Shown piece after piece: positions 1 through 6,150 of a stretch of 6,182 bases of DNA. The stretch's first letter is position 1; every line of letters begins with the position of its first letter. Position numbers and translations under genes: made by a program. Source of the stretch: Caldilineaceae bacterium (lineage in GTDB: Bacteria; Chloroflexota; Anaerolineae; Caldilineales; Caldilineaceae); assembly GCA_012032975.1 (NCBI GenBank), contig JAAUPU010000199.1:1-6182 (forward strand). Direction: 5' to 3'. The notes beneath the pieces were generated by a model that searched no databases, was not told the origin of the DNA, and saw only the letters and a program-made list of their open reading frames with translations.

Positions 1-2
1 GC

Positions 3-80
3 GCCGATATCGTCTATCGCAATGAAGAGAGCATCCAGGTCTGTTTCGTCCCAGGAAGCCGTACGAAAAGATCCATCATT
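3..80 (-). pseudogene. Out-of-frame continuation of the tandem-domain exported protein
   Basis: Just after the TGA that closes the neighbouring minus-strand frame (76-78), the frame offset by one base is open to the window edge. It reads NDGSFRTASWDETDLDALFI and then AIDDIGA. This lines up with repeat 2 of the same protein right after its own SDG (SDGYGLTFAGPSEDQSIVMG, then VLPAIGVFG), sharing DG, T, D and G with hydrophobic residues in matching places. I therefore read it as the next part of repeat 3, separated by one extra base around 79-87. The gene runs off the window, so its true C-terminus is unknown. The alignment is seen by eye; whether the shift is real or a sequencing error cannot be decided here. 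Confidence 0.55.
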
Positions 81-1332
81 CTGACACTTCAACGCTTTCA
101 AGCGGGATGGACTCAGGATAGTTCAGCTCGACCACGCCAAAGGGGTCAACGAAGGGCGCACCCGATGGCTCGGTCGAACCCAGCAACGTTTCGGCCATTA
201 CTTCTCTGGCCAGTCGAGGGGACCAGGCAAAACTGGCCACCATATCGGCAAACTGATCCTCGCTGAGGTTTTCGTCGCCCAGGTCAACTTGCCGGATCAC
301 ACCCAAGATCCCGACCAAGCCCTCGGCTTCCTCCAGCCAGATCATCACTGCTCGACTCTGGTTTTCCTCATCCGTGGCGGTCAGGTAGATGAGATGTTCC
401 ACGACTCCGGGTTCGAAGACAGAAGGCTCAACATTTTCCGTCGCCTGGGCAACGAACTCGGTGACAAATTCATCCCATTCCTCGTCGGTCAACGGCATCG
501 GGGCATCCAGGATGTTGTCGTCCACGCCAAAGACGCCGATGGCCGGCAACACACCCATGACGATGCTTTGGTCTTCGGACGGACCGGCGAAGGTCAAGCC
601 GTAGCCATCCGAGTTGTCCACACCATCCAGCAGATAGCCATCGGGCAGCACAATTGAGAAGACTCCCTCATCATCCTCAAAACGCATCTCTGCCTCTGGA
701 GCATCGGCGGTCTCGCCGGCCAGGAAGGCGAGTGCGTCATCGGGCGCCCAATCGACGCTCAGAACGGCATCCCCCAGTTCAAATTCCTGTTCGGGCCACG
801 TATCCTCATTCACGCTGCCGATCGCGGCCATGACCACGCCATCGACCTCCTGCAGATCGACCAGAATGTGGTCGCCGCGGCTCACTCCTTCTACGCTGCG
901 GGTGAATTCTTGCACGCCGCCCAGGCCAGAGTCCAGAATTTCCAGATCTTCGAATACGCCGGCCAGAAACTCGTCGGTAAATGCCAGCCAGTCGGCGGTT
1001 GTCGTGATATCCTCTTCGAGCAGCAAAAGGAGGACGCCCAATGCATAGCCGCCATCCTCCTCATCCACAAAAATATAGCCATAGTCATTCATCAGCCCCG
1101 TCAACTCTTGCGATGTGACATCCGTAAATCGCAGGACTTCCGGCGTCACGTCGCCTGCGGGGGGCGTGACGCTGAAGAGGCCATTGGGATCTTCAAACGG
1201 CACGCCAGCATCCTGGGCCAGGAGCGTGGACGGGATGAAAAGCATCAGCGTCAAGAGCAGCAGGCAAAGTGGGCGCAACGCTCGGTGGCGTGCCGGTGAG
1301 GCCAGGGCCAAACTGTACTTTTGGGAGTGCAT
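76..1332 (-). CDS. Exported protein with tandem ~174-residue domains (function unknown), frameshifted at its 3' end
   Basis: This frame gives 418 residues from the ATG at 1332. An adjacent ATG at 1335 is possible, but AAAGGGG (1339-1345) is 6 nt from the 1332 start. The upstream GTG/ATG-type starts up to 1398 are rejected because they lie in or upstream of a promoter. Residues 1-39 form a signal peptide: basic n-region, the Leu-rich core LCLLLLTLMLFIPSTLL, and probable cleavage after LLA39. Two domains follow, starting FEDPNGLFSVTPP (46) and FEDDEGVFSIVLP (218). Each ends in a V/F-x-W-S/A-P helix start (SVDWAP at 192, ASFAWSP at 366). A third copy starts at 394 (FVDPFGVVELNYP) and is cut off after 24 residues. 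The F-S-V-x-x-P opening and domain size recall PsbP/MOG1-like or DUF1795-type folds, but I cannot confirm the family. It is strongly acidic and probably extracellular or surface-bound. No catalytic motif is visible. Confidence 0.8.
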   Translation of the reverse strand: MHSQKYSLALASPARHRALRPLCLLLLTLMLFIPSTLLAQDAGVPFEDPNGLFSVTPPAGDVTPEVLRFTDVTSQELTGLMNDYGYIFVDEEDGGYALGVLLLLLEEDITTTADWLAFTDEFLAGVFEDLEILDSGLGGVQEFTRSVEGVSRGDHILVDLQEVDGVVMAAIGSVNEDTWPEQEFELGDAVLSVDWAPDDALAFLAGETADAPEAEMRFEDDEGVFSIVLPDGYLLDGVDNSDGYGLTFAGPSEDQSIVMGVLPAIGVFGVDDNILDAPMPLTDEEWDEFVTEFVAQATENVEPSVFEPGVVEHLIYLTATDEENQSRAVMIWLEEAEGLVGILGVIRQVDLGDENLSEDQFADMVASFAWSPRLAREVMAETLLGSTEPSGAPFVDPFGVVELNYPESIPLESVEVSE

Positions 1333-1338
1333 CATTGT

Positions 1339-1345
1339 CCCCTTT
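1339..1345 (-). promoter_or_regulatory. Ribosome binding site deciding the start of the tandem-domain exported protein
   Basis: On the minus strand AAAGGGG lies 3 nt before the first ATG (1335) and 6 nt before the second (1332). The 6-nt gap equals that of the neighbouring LysM-protein gene, so 1332 is preferred. Either start gives the same signal peptide. Confidence 0.6.
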
Positions 1346-1377
1346 CGAGTTGGAATCGGTGGAGTATCATCCGCCCC

Positions 1378-1406
1378 AGTGTACTTCTTCGCCGCCATCG
1401 CGTCAA
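1378..1406 (-). promoter_or_regulatory. Sigma70-type promoter of the tandem-domain exported protein
   Basis: Read on the minus strand, TTGACG (1401-1406) is followed after exactly 17 nt by TACACT (1378-1383). These match the -35 consensus at 5 of 6 positions and the -10 consensus at 4 of 6. Transcription would begin near 1371, giving a leader of about 35-40 nt before the ATG pair at 1332/1335. The box lies between the terminator of the upstream gene and this gene, so the gene is probably transcribed alone. It also argues against translation starting at 1398. Confidence 0.6.
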
Positions 1407-1464
1407 CGCGCAGATCGGGCCAAAGGCGCCTACTTCCGAATCATCTTGGCCATTGCAGCAGAAC

Positions 1465-1500
1465 AAAAAAAGAGAAGGCCCGTCACGGGCCTTCTCTTTT
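1465..1500 (-). terminator. Intrinsic terminator of the Cna-B/LysM protein gene
   Basis: This is a perfect 15-bp inverted repeat: arms at 1468-1482 (AAAAGAGAAGGCCCG) and 1486-1500, with a 3-nt loop. On the minus strand the GC-rich stem runs into seven consecutive T (1471-1465), partly inside the stem base. It begins 50 nt past the stop codon of the gene ending at 1551, the usual place for its terminator. On the plus strand there are only four T, all within the stem, so activity that way should be weaker; no plus-strand gene ends nearby. Confidence 0.9.
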
Positions 1501-1550
1501 GGTTCGACTAACAGCTTTCGTCAGTCTGGGTGATTCGTACTGTCAGATGC

Positions 1551-3386
1551 TCAAGGGATGCAGAGCTTCTGGCCAGCGTAGACCCAGTAGTTCGGCTGTT
1601 CGCGCACCCACGGGTTGGCATCGACCATGGCCTGCGGGCTGACTTTGTAGTCGGCGCCGATTTCAAAGAGGCCTTCACCCTTCTGGACCACGTGGTAGGT
1701 GGTGCAGTGCATGGGCTGCTTGGGGCCTTCCATGCTGGGGCGACCCATTTCCATACCGCCCTGCATACCGCCCATTTCCTTGCCACCTTCCATGCCCCAC
1801 TTCTCGTTGGCCTTGTCATGACCGACCTGCATGTTCACAAAGTCGTTGACCAGGACACATTGGGCATCTGGCATCTTCGGCAGGGTGACCGTGCGGCAGA
1901 TGGGGGACTTGGCAATCCAGCCGTCCACTTCGTCTTCACAGATCTCGTACTGCGAGCCAGGAACCCGGTAGTCATCCATCGGGAAGTCGAAGCGGAACTT
2001 GCCTTCGCCGTCGGTCTCGATGGTGTCTCGGCGCAGTTCATAACCACCCTTGTCCAGCGGCTCAGCGGTGATTTCCCAACCTGCGATACCGACGCCGCCG
2101 TTCACATCGATCTTGCGGCCTTCGATACAGTAGCCGTAGTAGGTCTGGACGTTCATGAAGGTGACGTCAGGGATCAGGGAACCATAGTCACCCTTGCCGT
2201 TCATCTCAGCGCCTTTGTCACCATGGCCCGTTGTCTGGCAACCATTGCCTTCGACGTTCACATCGATGGCGGTGCCAACTTCAGAGGCCCAACCGGCTCG
2301 TTCTTCCTCAACCACGGTGTATGGACCGCGGGGCAGGTTGTCGAACTTCACAAAGCCTTCAGCGTCAGTCATGCCACTGGCGGCAACGGAGCCGTCCTTG
2401 CGCAGGACTTTGATACCCCAACCGGCCAGACCGTAGCCCTGGTCGTCCACCTTTTCGACCAAGAGACAGCCATCTTTGTCCAGGCGATTCTTGAAGCGAA
2501 TGGTGTAGGGTTCGCCGGGCTGGACATCCAGCTCCATCTTGCCCTGGGGCGGCGCAATCGGCGTGAACATGGTCTTCATTTCGCCGTTGTCCGGCTCTGG
2601 CGCCTGCTCTGCAAAGATCCAGTTGCCGGGCGTCAGTTGGAAGTAGGCGTACCCATCACGGTCGGTCGTCTCTTCCTGGACCTCGGCGAAGAAGTTGCCG
2701 GGGCCGGGGCGGGCTTCGATAACCCAGTCGTACAGACCTTCATGGTTCTCGTTGATCTTCAGCACGTTGACTTCCACGAGCTGACGCAGCTTGAAGCGCA
2801 CCTGAGCACAGTCTTCGCGACCTGCCTCAATCTTGACGACGATGATCAGCGGCGTTACACCTTCCCAGTTGCCAACGCGGGGGGGACGGACACCCACCAG
2901 CCAGTAACCAGGTTCGAGGTCGGTGAATTCGAATTCGCCCTCGTCCAGGTCGTCGTTGTCACCGTTGTAGTCGTCGTCATCCGCACCCGACGAGATGGTG
3001 AAGAAGACAGAACCACGCTGGGCTTCCATGGCTTCGGCATCCGCAAGCGCTTCGACATCTTCCATGGCATCAAGTTCGGCAGCAAGGGCTTCGAGTTCTG
3101 CCTCATCGATCTCCATGTCGTCCATCTGCATACCTTCAGAGGCAGCATCGGCGGCCTTGCTACTATTGCCCAACAACTTGGCGCCGACGAGAAGGCCGCC
3201 CATCGGCTGCTCTTCCCAGTCGATCACGATGCCTTCGATACAGAACTCACCGGCAACGGTGCCGGCCTGTGCAGTCGAATACGAAAAAAGCGACGGAACG
3301 ATCATGCTGAGTGCGAGTGCGAGGGTCAGTCCCAGTCTTGTTCGACCAGAAGCAAACCAGTTCGCCTTTGCAGAATTGCGGAACAT
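1551..3386 (-). CDS. Secreted prealbumin/Cna-B-like repeat protein with C-terminal LysM domain
   Basis: The gene encodes 611 residues from the ATG at 3386, which has AAAGGAG 6 nt upstream; the longer frame back to 3497 lacks a well-placed ribosome binding site. Residues 1-41 are a signal peptide ending STAQA. Four beta-sandwich domains of prealbumin/Cna-B type follow: about 46-200, 203-301, 306-414 and 418-520. Domains 3 and 4 share the GxAGW motif (GLAGWGI, GIAGWEI) and end in FMNVQ and FVNMQ. Domain 1 carries an acidic helical insertion (about 86-124) and an Asp-rich loop (136-148). A Met/Gly-rich linker (531-560) leads to a LysM domain (563-611, TYHVVQKGEG to AGQKLCIP) framed by C561 and C609. 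LysM domains bind N-acetylglucosamine glycans such as peptidoglycan, so the protein is probably a cell-surface stalk or scaffold held by its C-terminus. No LPXTG sorting motif or C-terminal membrane helix is seen. No enzyme motif is visible and the exact role is unknown. The terminator at 1465-1500 suggests a single-gene transcript. Confidence 0.85.
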   Translation of the reverse strand: MFRNSAKANWFASGRTRLGLTLALALSMIVPSLFSYSTAQAGTVAGEFCIEGIVIDWEEQPMGGLLVGAKLLGNSSKAADAASEGMQMDDMEIDEAELEALAAELDAMEDVEALADAEAMEAQRGSVFFTISSGADDDDYNGDNDDLDEGEFEFTDLEPGYWLVGVRPPRVGNWEGVTPLIIVVKIEAGREDCAQVRFKLRQLVEVNVLKINENHEGLYDWVIEARPGPGNFFAEVQEETTDRDGYAYFQLTPGNWIFAEQAPEPDNGEMKTMFTPIAPPQGKMELDVQPGEPYTIRFKNRLDKDGCLLVEKVDDQGYGLAGWGIKVLRKDGSVAASGMTDAEGFVKFDNLPRGPYTVVEEERAGWASEVGTAIDVNVEGNGCQTTGHGDKGAEMNGKGDYGSLIPDVTFMNVQTYYGYCIEGRKIDVNGGVGIAGWEITAEPLDKGGYELRRDTIETDGEGKFRFDFPMDDYRVPGSQYEICEDEVDGWIAKSPICRTVTLPKMPDAQCVLVNDFVNMQVGHDKANEKWGMEGGKEMGGMQGGMEMGRPSMEGPKQPMHCTTYHVVQKGEGLFEIGADYKVSPQAMVDANPWVREQPNYWVYAGQKLCIP

Positions 3387-3392
3387 AAGTTT

Positions 3393-3399
3393 CTCCTTT
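3393..3399 (-). promoter_or_regulatory. Ribosome binding site of the Cna-B/LysM protein
   Basis: On the minus strand AAAGGAG stands 6 nt before the ATG at 3386. It is the strongest Shine-Dalgarno match in the window. With the signal peptide that begins right after it, it fixes the start and removes 37 residues from the longest possible reading. Confidence 0.85.
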
Positions 3400-3659
3400 C
3401 CTATGTCCTCAAGAAAATTGATGACACGTGTTGCATGTTGACAAAAGTGATAGACAGAAAACCGTGCTTGAATGAATGATTTGTATGATTCCATCACATA
3501 GCTGATGCTCCTCTTTTTCTATCAGCAGTAGCGTCTTGTCGAAGTGACCGGTGCATGTGTCCATCTCCTTGGGTTCGAGCCGAACTTGCCACCATCAGAA
3601 ATGTCATGCCGGTCCAAATATGCGACTGCGTTACTGACTCGGCGACTACTGCGTTACCG

Positions 3660-3704
3660 TGCATTAGCGCACATTGCATTAGCGCGCATTGCGTTAGCAC
3701 ACAC
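3660..3704. repeat. Three tandem 15-bp repeats
   Basis: The copies are TGCATTAGCGCACAT (3660-3674), TGCATTAGCGCGCAT (3675-3689) and TGCGTTAGCACACAC (3690-3704). Copies 1 and 2 differ at one base and copy 3 is more diverged. They lie 14 bp upstream of the -35 box of a plus-strand promoter candidate. Possible roles are regulator binding sites or a slippage microduplication; the sequence does not decide. Confidence 0.8.
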
Positions 3705-3717
3705 CGTGACGGAAGTA

Positions 3718-3745
3718 TTGGAATCGTTGGCAGGCTTGGTATACT
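3718..3745 (+). promoter_or_regulatory. Candidate sigma70 promoter directed toward the isoprenoid genes
   Basis: TTGGAA (3718-3723) is followed after 16 nt by TATACT (3740-3745), preceded by TGG, an extended -10 feature. Transcription would start near 3752 and leave a leader of about 300 nt before the isomerase start. It could therefore drive the operon with a long leader or make a small RNA. No plus-strand intrinsic terminator is seen between it and the gene. Confidence 0.45.
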
Positions 3746-3893
3746 ATGTTGGCTCGCTGCCGCAGAACTGTTGTTGCAATGATTCCCGTCGTCTGGAAGT
3801 GTGCCGTCGGTTACGTTAACGATGACGATGAACTGTGGAAATAGTTACGATTGGTTCTGAATCGGCCGGTTGAAAGCGCTGCTACAAGGGTAA

Positions 3894-3901
3894 TGACGTC
3901 G
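3894..3901. promoter_or_regulatory. TGACGTC site, distal copy
   Basis: TGACGTCG differs by one base from the perfect palindrome TGACGTCA found 108 bp downstream, at 4002-4009. The pair could be regulator binding sites upstream of the isomerase gene, but an 8-bp word recurring is weak evidence; TGACGTCA also occurs inside the LysM-protein gene near 2161. Confidence 0.2.
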
Positions 3902-3994
3902 CTGTTTGCAAATAGATACGGCCAAATCCCACAGTGATTGCCACCTACCCCACTCGACTACACTGAATAGGCAACACAGGGTTTCGCCTCTCCG

Positions 3995-4003
3995 TGGTAT
4001 ATG
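3995..4003 (+). promoter_or_regulatory. Candidate proximal promoter (extended -10 only) of the isomerase gene
   Basis: TGGTATATG contains a TGn extension before a TATATG -10-like hexamer, with no recognisable -35 at 16-18 nt. Transcription would start near 4010, giving a conventional leader of about 43 nt. The palindrome TGACGTCA (4002-4009) overlaps the end of this box and the likely start point, where a repressor would act. Confidence 0.3.
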
Positions 4004-4009
4004 ACGTCA
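4002..4009. promoter_or_regulatory. TGACGTCA palindrome at the putative isomerase promoter
   Basis: This is a perfect 8-bp palindrome between the TATATG box and the isomerase start codon. A near copy lies 108 bp upstream. The position would suit an operator, but no regulator can be named. Confidence 0.25.
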
Positions 4010-4052
4010 AAGCAATCGAATCAATACGCTCAATTTTAGAAACAGCAGGGAA

Positions 4053-5120
4053 GTGACGATCTTGACTATCGATCAGCGCAAAGCCGACCACATACGCATT
4101 AACCTCGAAGAGGATGTCGCGTTTCCACGGCTGACTACTGGACTGGAGCGCTATCGTTTTACCCACGAGGCGCTTCCAGAGCTTGCGCTCGAGGAAATCG
4201 ACACTTCCGTCGAACTTTTTGGTAAAAAAGTCGCGACGCCCATCTTGATCAGCTCCATGACGGAGGCACCTCCCAGGCAGAGGAGATCAATCGCAACCTG
4301 GCGCAGGCTGCACAGGTGCGTGGCGCGGCCATGGGGCTGGGAAGCCAGCGCGCCGGGCTGGAAGACCAGCGCATCGCCTCCACCTTCCGCGTGCGCGAGG
4401 TTGCTCCCGACATCCTGCTCTTTGCCAACATCGGCGCGGTCCAGTTCAACTATGGCTACAGCGTGGACCAATGCCGGCGCGCGATGGAGATGGTCCAGGC
4501 CGACGCGCTGATCCTGCACCTCAATCCGTTGCAGGAGGTGCTACAGCCAGAGGGCGACTTCGACTGGCGCAACCTGCTCGCCAAGATCGAAGAGGTTTGC
4601 CGCACGCTGGGCGCACCGGTGATTGCCAAAGAAGTCGCTGGGGCATCAGCGCCAGAACTGCGCGGATGCTGATCAACGCCGGCGTGAGCGCCATTGACGT
4701 CGCCGGTGCAGGCGGAACATCGTGGAGCCAGGTGGAGATGCACCGCGCACCCACCGAACGGCTGCGTCGGCTGGCCGCAGCCTTCAGTGACTGGGGGAAT
4801 TTCGACGGCGGATAGCCTCGAAACTCGTGGGGGACGTGCGCAAAGAGCGTCAAACGCCAGGATTGCACATCCTGGCTTCCGGCGGCATTCGCACTGGGCA
4901 AGACATCGCCAAATGCGTGGCGCTGGGGGCAGATCTGGTCGGCCTTGCGTCGCCGTTCTTGAAGGCGGCGGTTATCTCGCCCGAAACGGTTGTCGAAGAG
5001 ATAGAGATTCTGGAGGCAGAGCTTCGCATTGCCATGTTCTGCGCTGCCGCCCGCAACATCGCAGCGCTGCGCGAACCGCGCGTCCTACACAAACGAGGGA
5101 GTGGACCCGATGGCTTCTAG
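4053..5120 (+). pseudogene. fni: Type 2 isopentenyl-diphosphate delta-isomerase (FMN-dependent), interrupted by four single-base frameshifts
   Basis: This enzyme interconverts IPP and DMAPP in the cytosol using FMN, NAD(P)H and Mg2+. The motifs appear in family order but in three frames: RKADHI, HEALPEL and LISSMT in the first; [15 protein letters not shown] and [16 protein letters not shown] in the second; GISARTARM and [10 protein letters not shown] in the third; ISTADSLE back in the second; then [13 protein letters not shown] and [12 protein letters not shown] back in the first. The expected Gln (codon 4532-4534) and following Mg-binding Glu are present. Shifts are inferred near 4263 (one G missing, restoring SSMTGGTSQ), 4637 (one G missing, restoring KEVGWGIS), 4791-4795 (one extra G) and 4820-4823 (one extra A). 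They cancel, and the repaired protein is 355 residues, normal for the family. The start is GTG 4053; TTG 4062 is equally possible, since AGGGA at 4048 suits it better. Key residues are intact, so this is either sequence error or very recent inactivation. It is coupled to the next gene. Confidence 0.9.
5095..5101 (+). promoter_or_regulatory. Ribosome binding site of the polyprenyl diphosphate synthase
   Basis: GAGGGAG lies 8 nt before the ATG at 5110 and inside the last codons of the isomerase. It supports 5110 over the earlier in-frame ATG at 5029, which would add 27 unrelated residues buried in the isomerase. Confidence 0.7.
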
Positions 5121-6150
5121 CCCCGAACTGAGCAGTTTTGTTGGCTATTGGCTGCCCCTGCTGGAATCCGAAATGCGCGCCGTGCTTCATAACGGCGAAG
5201 CCGTGGTAGCGCGCCACTATGGGATGATCCACTATCACATGGGGTGGGTGGATGAGGCTTTTGTCGAACAGAAACTGCCCAGTGGCAAGCGGCTGCGTCC
5301 TCTGCTCTGTCTGCTGGCTTGCGCCGAAGTCGGCGGCGATCCAGGGGATGCATTGCCCGCCGCCGCGGGAATCGAAATCCTGCACAACTTTTCGCTGGTC
5401 CACGACGACATCGAAGATGGCGACGAGGTCCGCCGCCACCGGGCGACAGTCTGGAAAATTTGGGGGATTGCCCAGGGCATCAACGTAGGCGACGCGATGT
5501 TCTCGCTGGCCTACGCTGCGTTGCAACGGTTGCCGCGGCGTGGTGTAAGCGCCGAGACGACCCTCGCCGCGCTCGACCTCTTCACCCAGACCAACCTGGC
5601 GCTCACCGAGGGCCAACACCTGGACATCGACTTCGAGCAGCGCGACCTGGTCTCGGTAGACGAATATCTGCGCATGATCCAGGGCAAGACCGCCGCGCTG
5701 ATCGGCGCCAGTGTGGCCATCGGCGCGCTGATCGGCGGCGCGACAGCCGAGCAAGACGCCGCGCTGCAACGTTTTGGTCAATCTATGGGCCTGGCCTTCC
5801 AGATCCAGGATGACATCTTGGGAATCTGGGGTGACCCGACCGCCACAGGCAAGTCGGCTGGCAACGATGTGTTGCGGCGCAAGAAAAGCCTGCCGCTTCT
5901 CTACGCCCTGAACCAACCAGAAGTCGGCGAGCGGCTGCAGCGGCTGCTGGATTCCACCGATTTTGGCAGCGAACAACTGCCAGAGGCGTTGACGCTTCTG
6001 GCGCAATCGGGTGCGCGACAAGCCGCCGAAGCGGAGATGGCGCGCCAGCATCACGCCGGCATCGCTGCATTGGAGCGCGCGTTGGGGCCGCGCGCCAGAG
6101 AGACGGCGCTCTTTGCGCTGTCGGATAGCCTGCTCAATCGCACGACATAG
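5110..6150 (+). CDS. Short-chain polyprenyl diphosphate synthase, probably geranylgeranyl diphosphate synthase
   Basis: This is an intact gene of 346 residues. The enzyme condenses IPP with allylic diphosphates in the cytosol. Conserved features in order are GKRLRP (59-64, IPP binding), the first Asp-rich motif DDIED (99-103) followed by RR (108-109), GKTAALI (192-198), the second Asp-rich motif in [12 protein letters not shown] (231-242), and KKS (258-260). The first motif is DDxxD without the two-residue insertion of typical bacterial farnesyl diphosphate synthases, and Phe94 stands five residues before it. In this family that combination is typical of archaeal-style GGPP synthases, so C20 is the best guess and C15 is possible. 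The gene overlaps the isomerase stop by 11 bp, indicating translational coupling. The 32 bases after its stop show no complete terminator; a possible ribosome binding site (AGAGGG near 6170) could belong to a further gene beyond the window. Confidence 0.9.
   Translation: MASSPELSSFVGYWLPLLESEMRAVLHNGEAVVARHYGMIHYHMGWVDEAFVEQKLPSGKRLRPLLCLLACAEVGGDPGDALPAAAGIEILHNFSLVHDDIEDGDEVRRHRATVWKIWGIAQGINVGDAMFSLAYAALQRLPRRGVSAETTLAALDLFTQTNLALTEGQHLDIDFEQRDLVSVDEYLRMIQGKTAALIGASVAIGALIGGATAEQDAALQRFGQSMGLAFQIQDDILGIWGDPTATGKSAGNDVLRRKKSLPLLYALNQPEVGERLQRLLDSTDFGSEQLPEALTLLAQSGARQAAEAEMARQHHAGIAALERALGPRARETALFALSDSLLNRTT

Larger units (their letters stand above)
3400..4052. other. Divergent intergenic region without a convincing gene
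   Basis: This stretch separates the minus-strand LysM-protein gene from the plus-strand isoprenoid genes and looks more AT-rich than its flanks. Short frames of 60-90 codons exist on both strands, but none has a recognisable domain or a good ribosome binding site. For the LysM gene, a weak minus-strand candidate TTGTCA - 17 nt - TCAATT lies just upstream of its ribosome binding site; the -10 matches only 3 of 6 bases, so it is not annotated separately. An ACACGTGT palindrome sits at 3424-3431 inside that candidate's spacer. The repeats, plus-strand promoter candidates and TGACGTC sites are listed on their own. Confidence 0.6.

Noticed and set aside
3..80. Left-edge minus-strand peptide DLDALFIAIDDIG as a transposase N-terminus
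   Set aside because: DALFIAIDD superficially resembles the start of some DDE transposases, but the preceding residues align with the repeat domain and no inverted repeat or start codon is present.
1..84. Plus-strand frame at the left edge (ADIVYRNEESIQVCFVPG...) as the end of another gene
   Set aside because: It runs on to 270 through sequence that is clearly minus-strand coding. The minus-strand reading of the same bases aligns with repeat 2 of the neighbouring protein, which is the better explanation.
1333..1398. Longer N-terminus for the tandem-domain exported protein, starting at 1398
   Set aside because: The extension overlaps a good promoter (1378-1406), so a transcript beginning near 1371 could not include it. 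It would also place about 22 residues before a normal signal peptide.
1530..3479. A 649-codon open frame on the plus strand opposite the LysM-protein gene
   Set aside because: It is the antisense shadow of the 611-residue minus-strand gene. The minus reading has a strong ribosome binding site, signal peptide, recognisable domains and a terminator. The plus reading gives His/Val/Phe-rich sequence with no domain and begins near the other gene's stop.
3387..3497. Longer N-terminus for the LysM protein, starting at GTG 3497 or ATG 3494
   Set aside because: Its nearest GAGGAG is 13 nt from the ATG, too far for efficient initiation, whereas ATG 3386 has AAAGGAG at 6 nt and directly begins a signal peptide.
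3575..3596. tRNA-like T-arm (GGTTCGAGCC followed later by CCACCA)
   Set aside because: The T stem has only four pairs including a wobble, and no matching acceptor strand, D arm or anticodon arm is found in the 75 bases upstream.
3494..3819. Small frames of 68-91 codons in the intergenic region, on both strands
   Set aside because: The repetitive-looking ALMQCALM and ALAHIALARIALA stretches only translate the 15-bp DNA repeats. No ribosome binding site or domain supports a gene.
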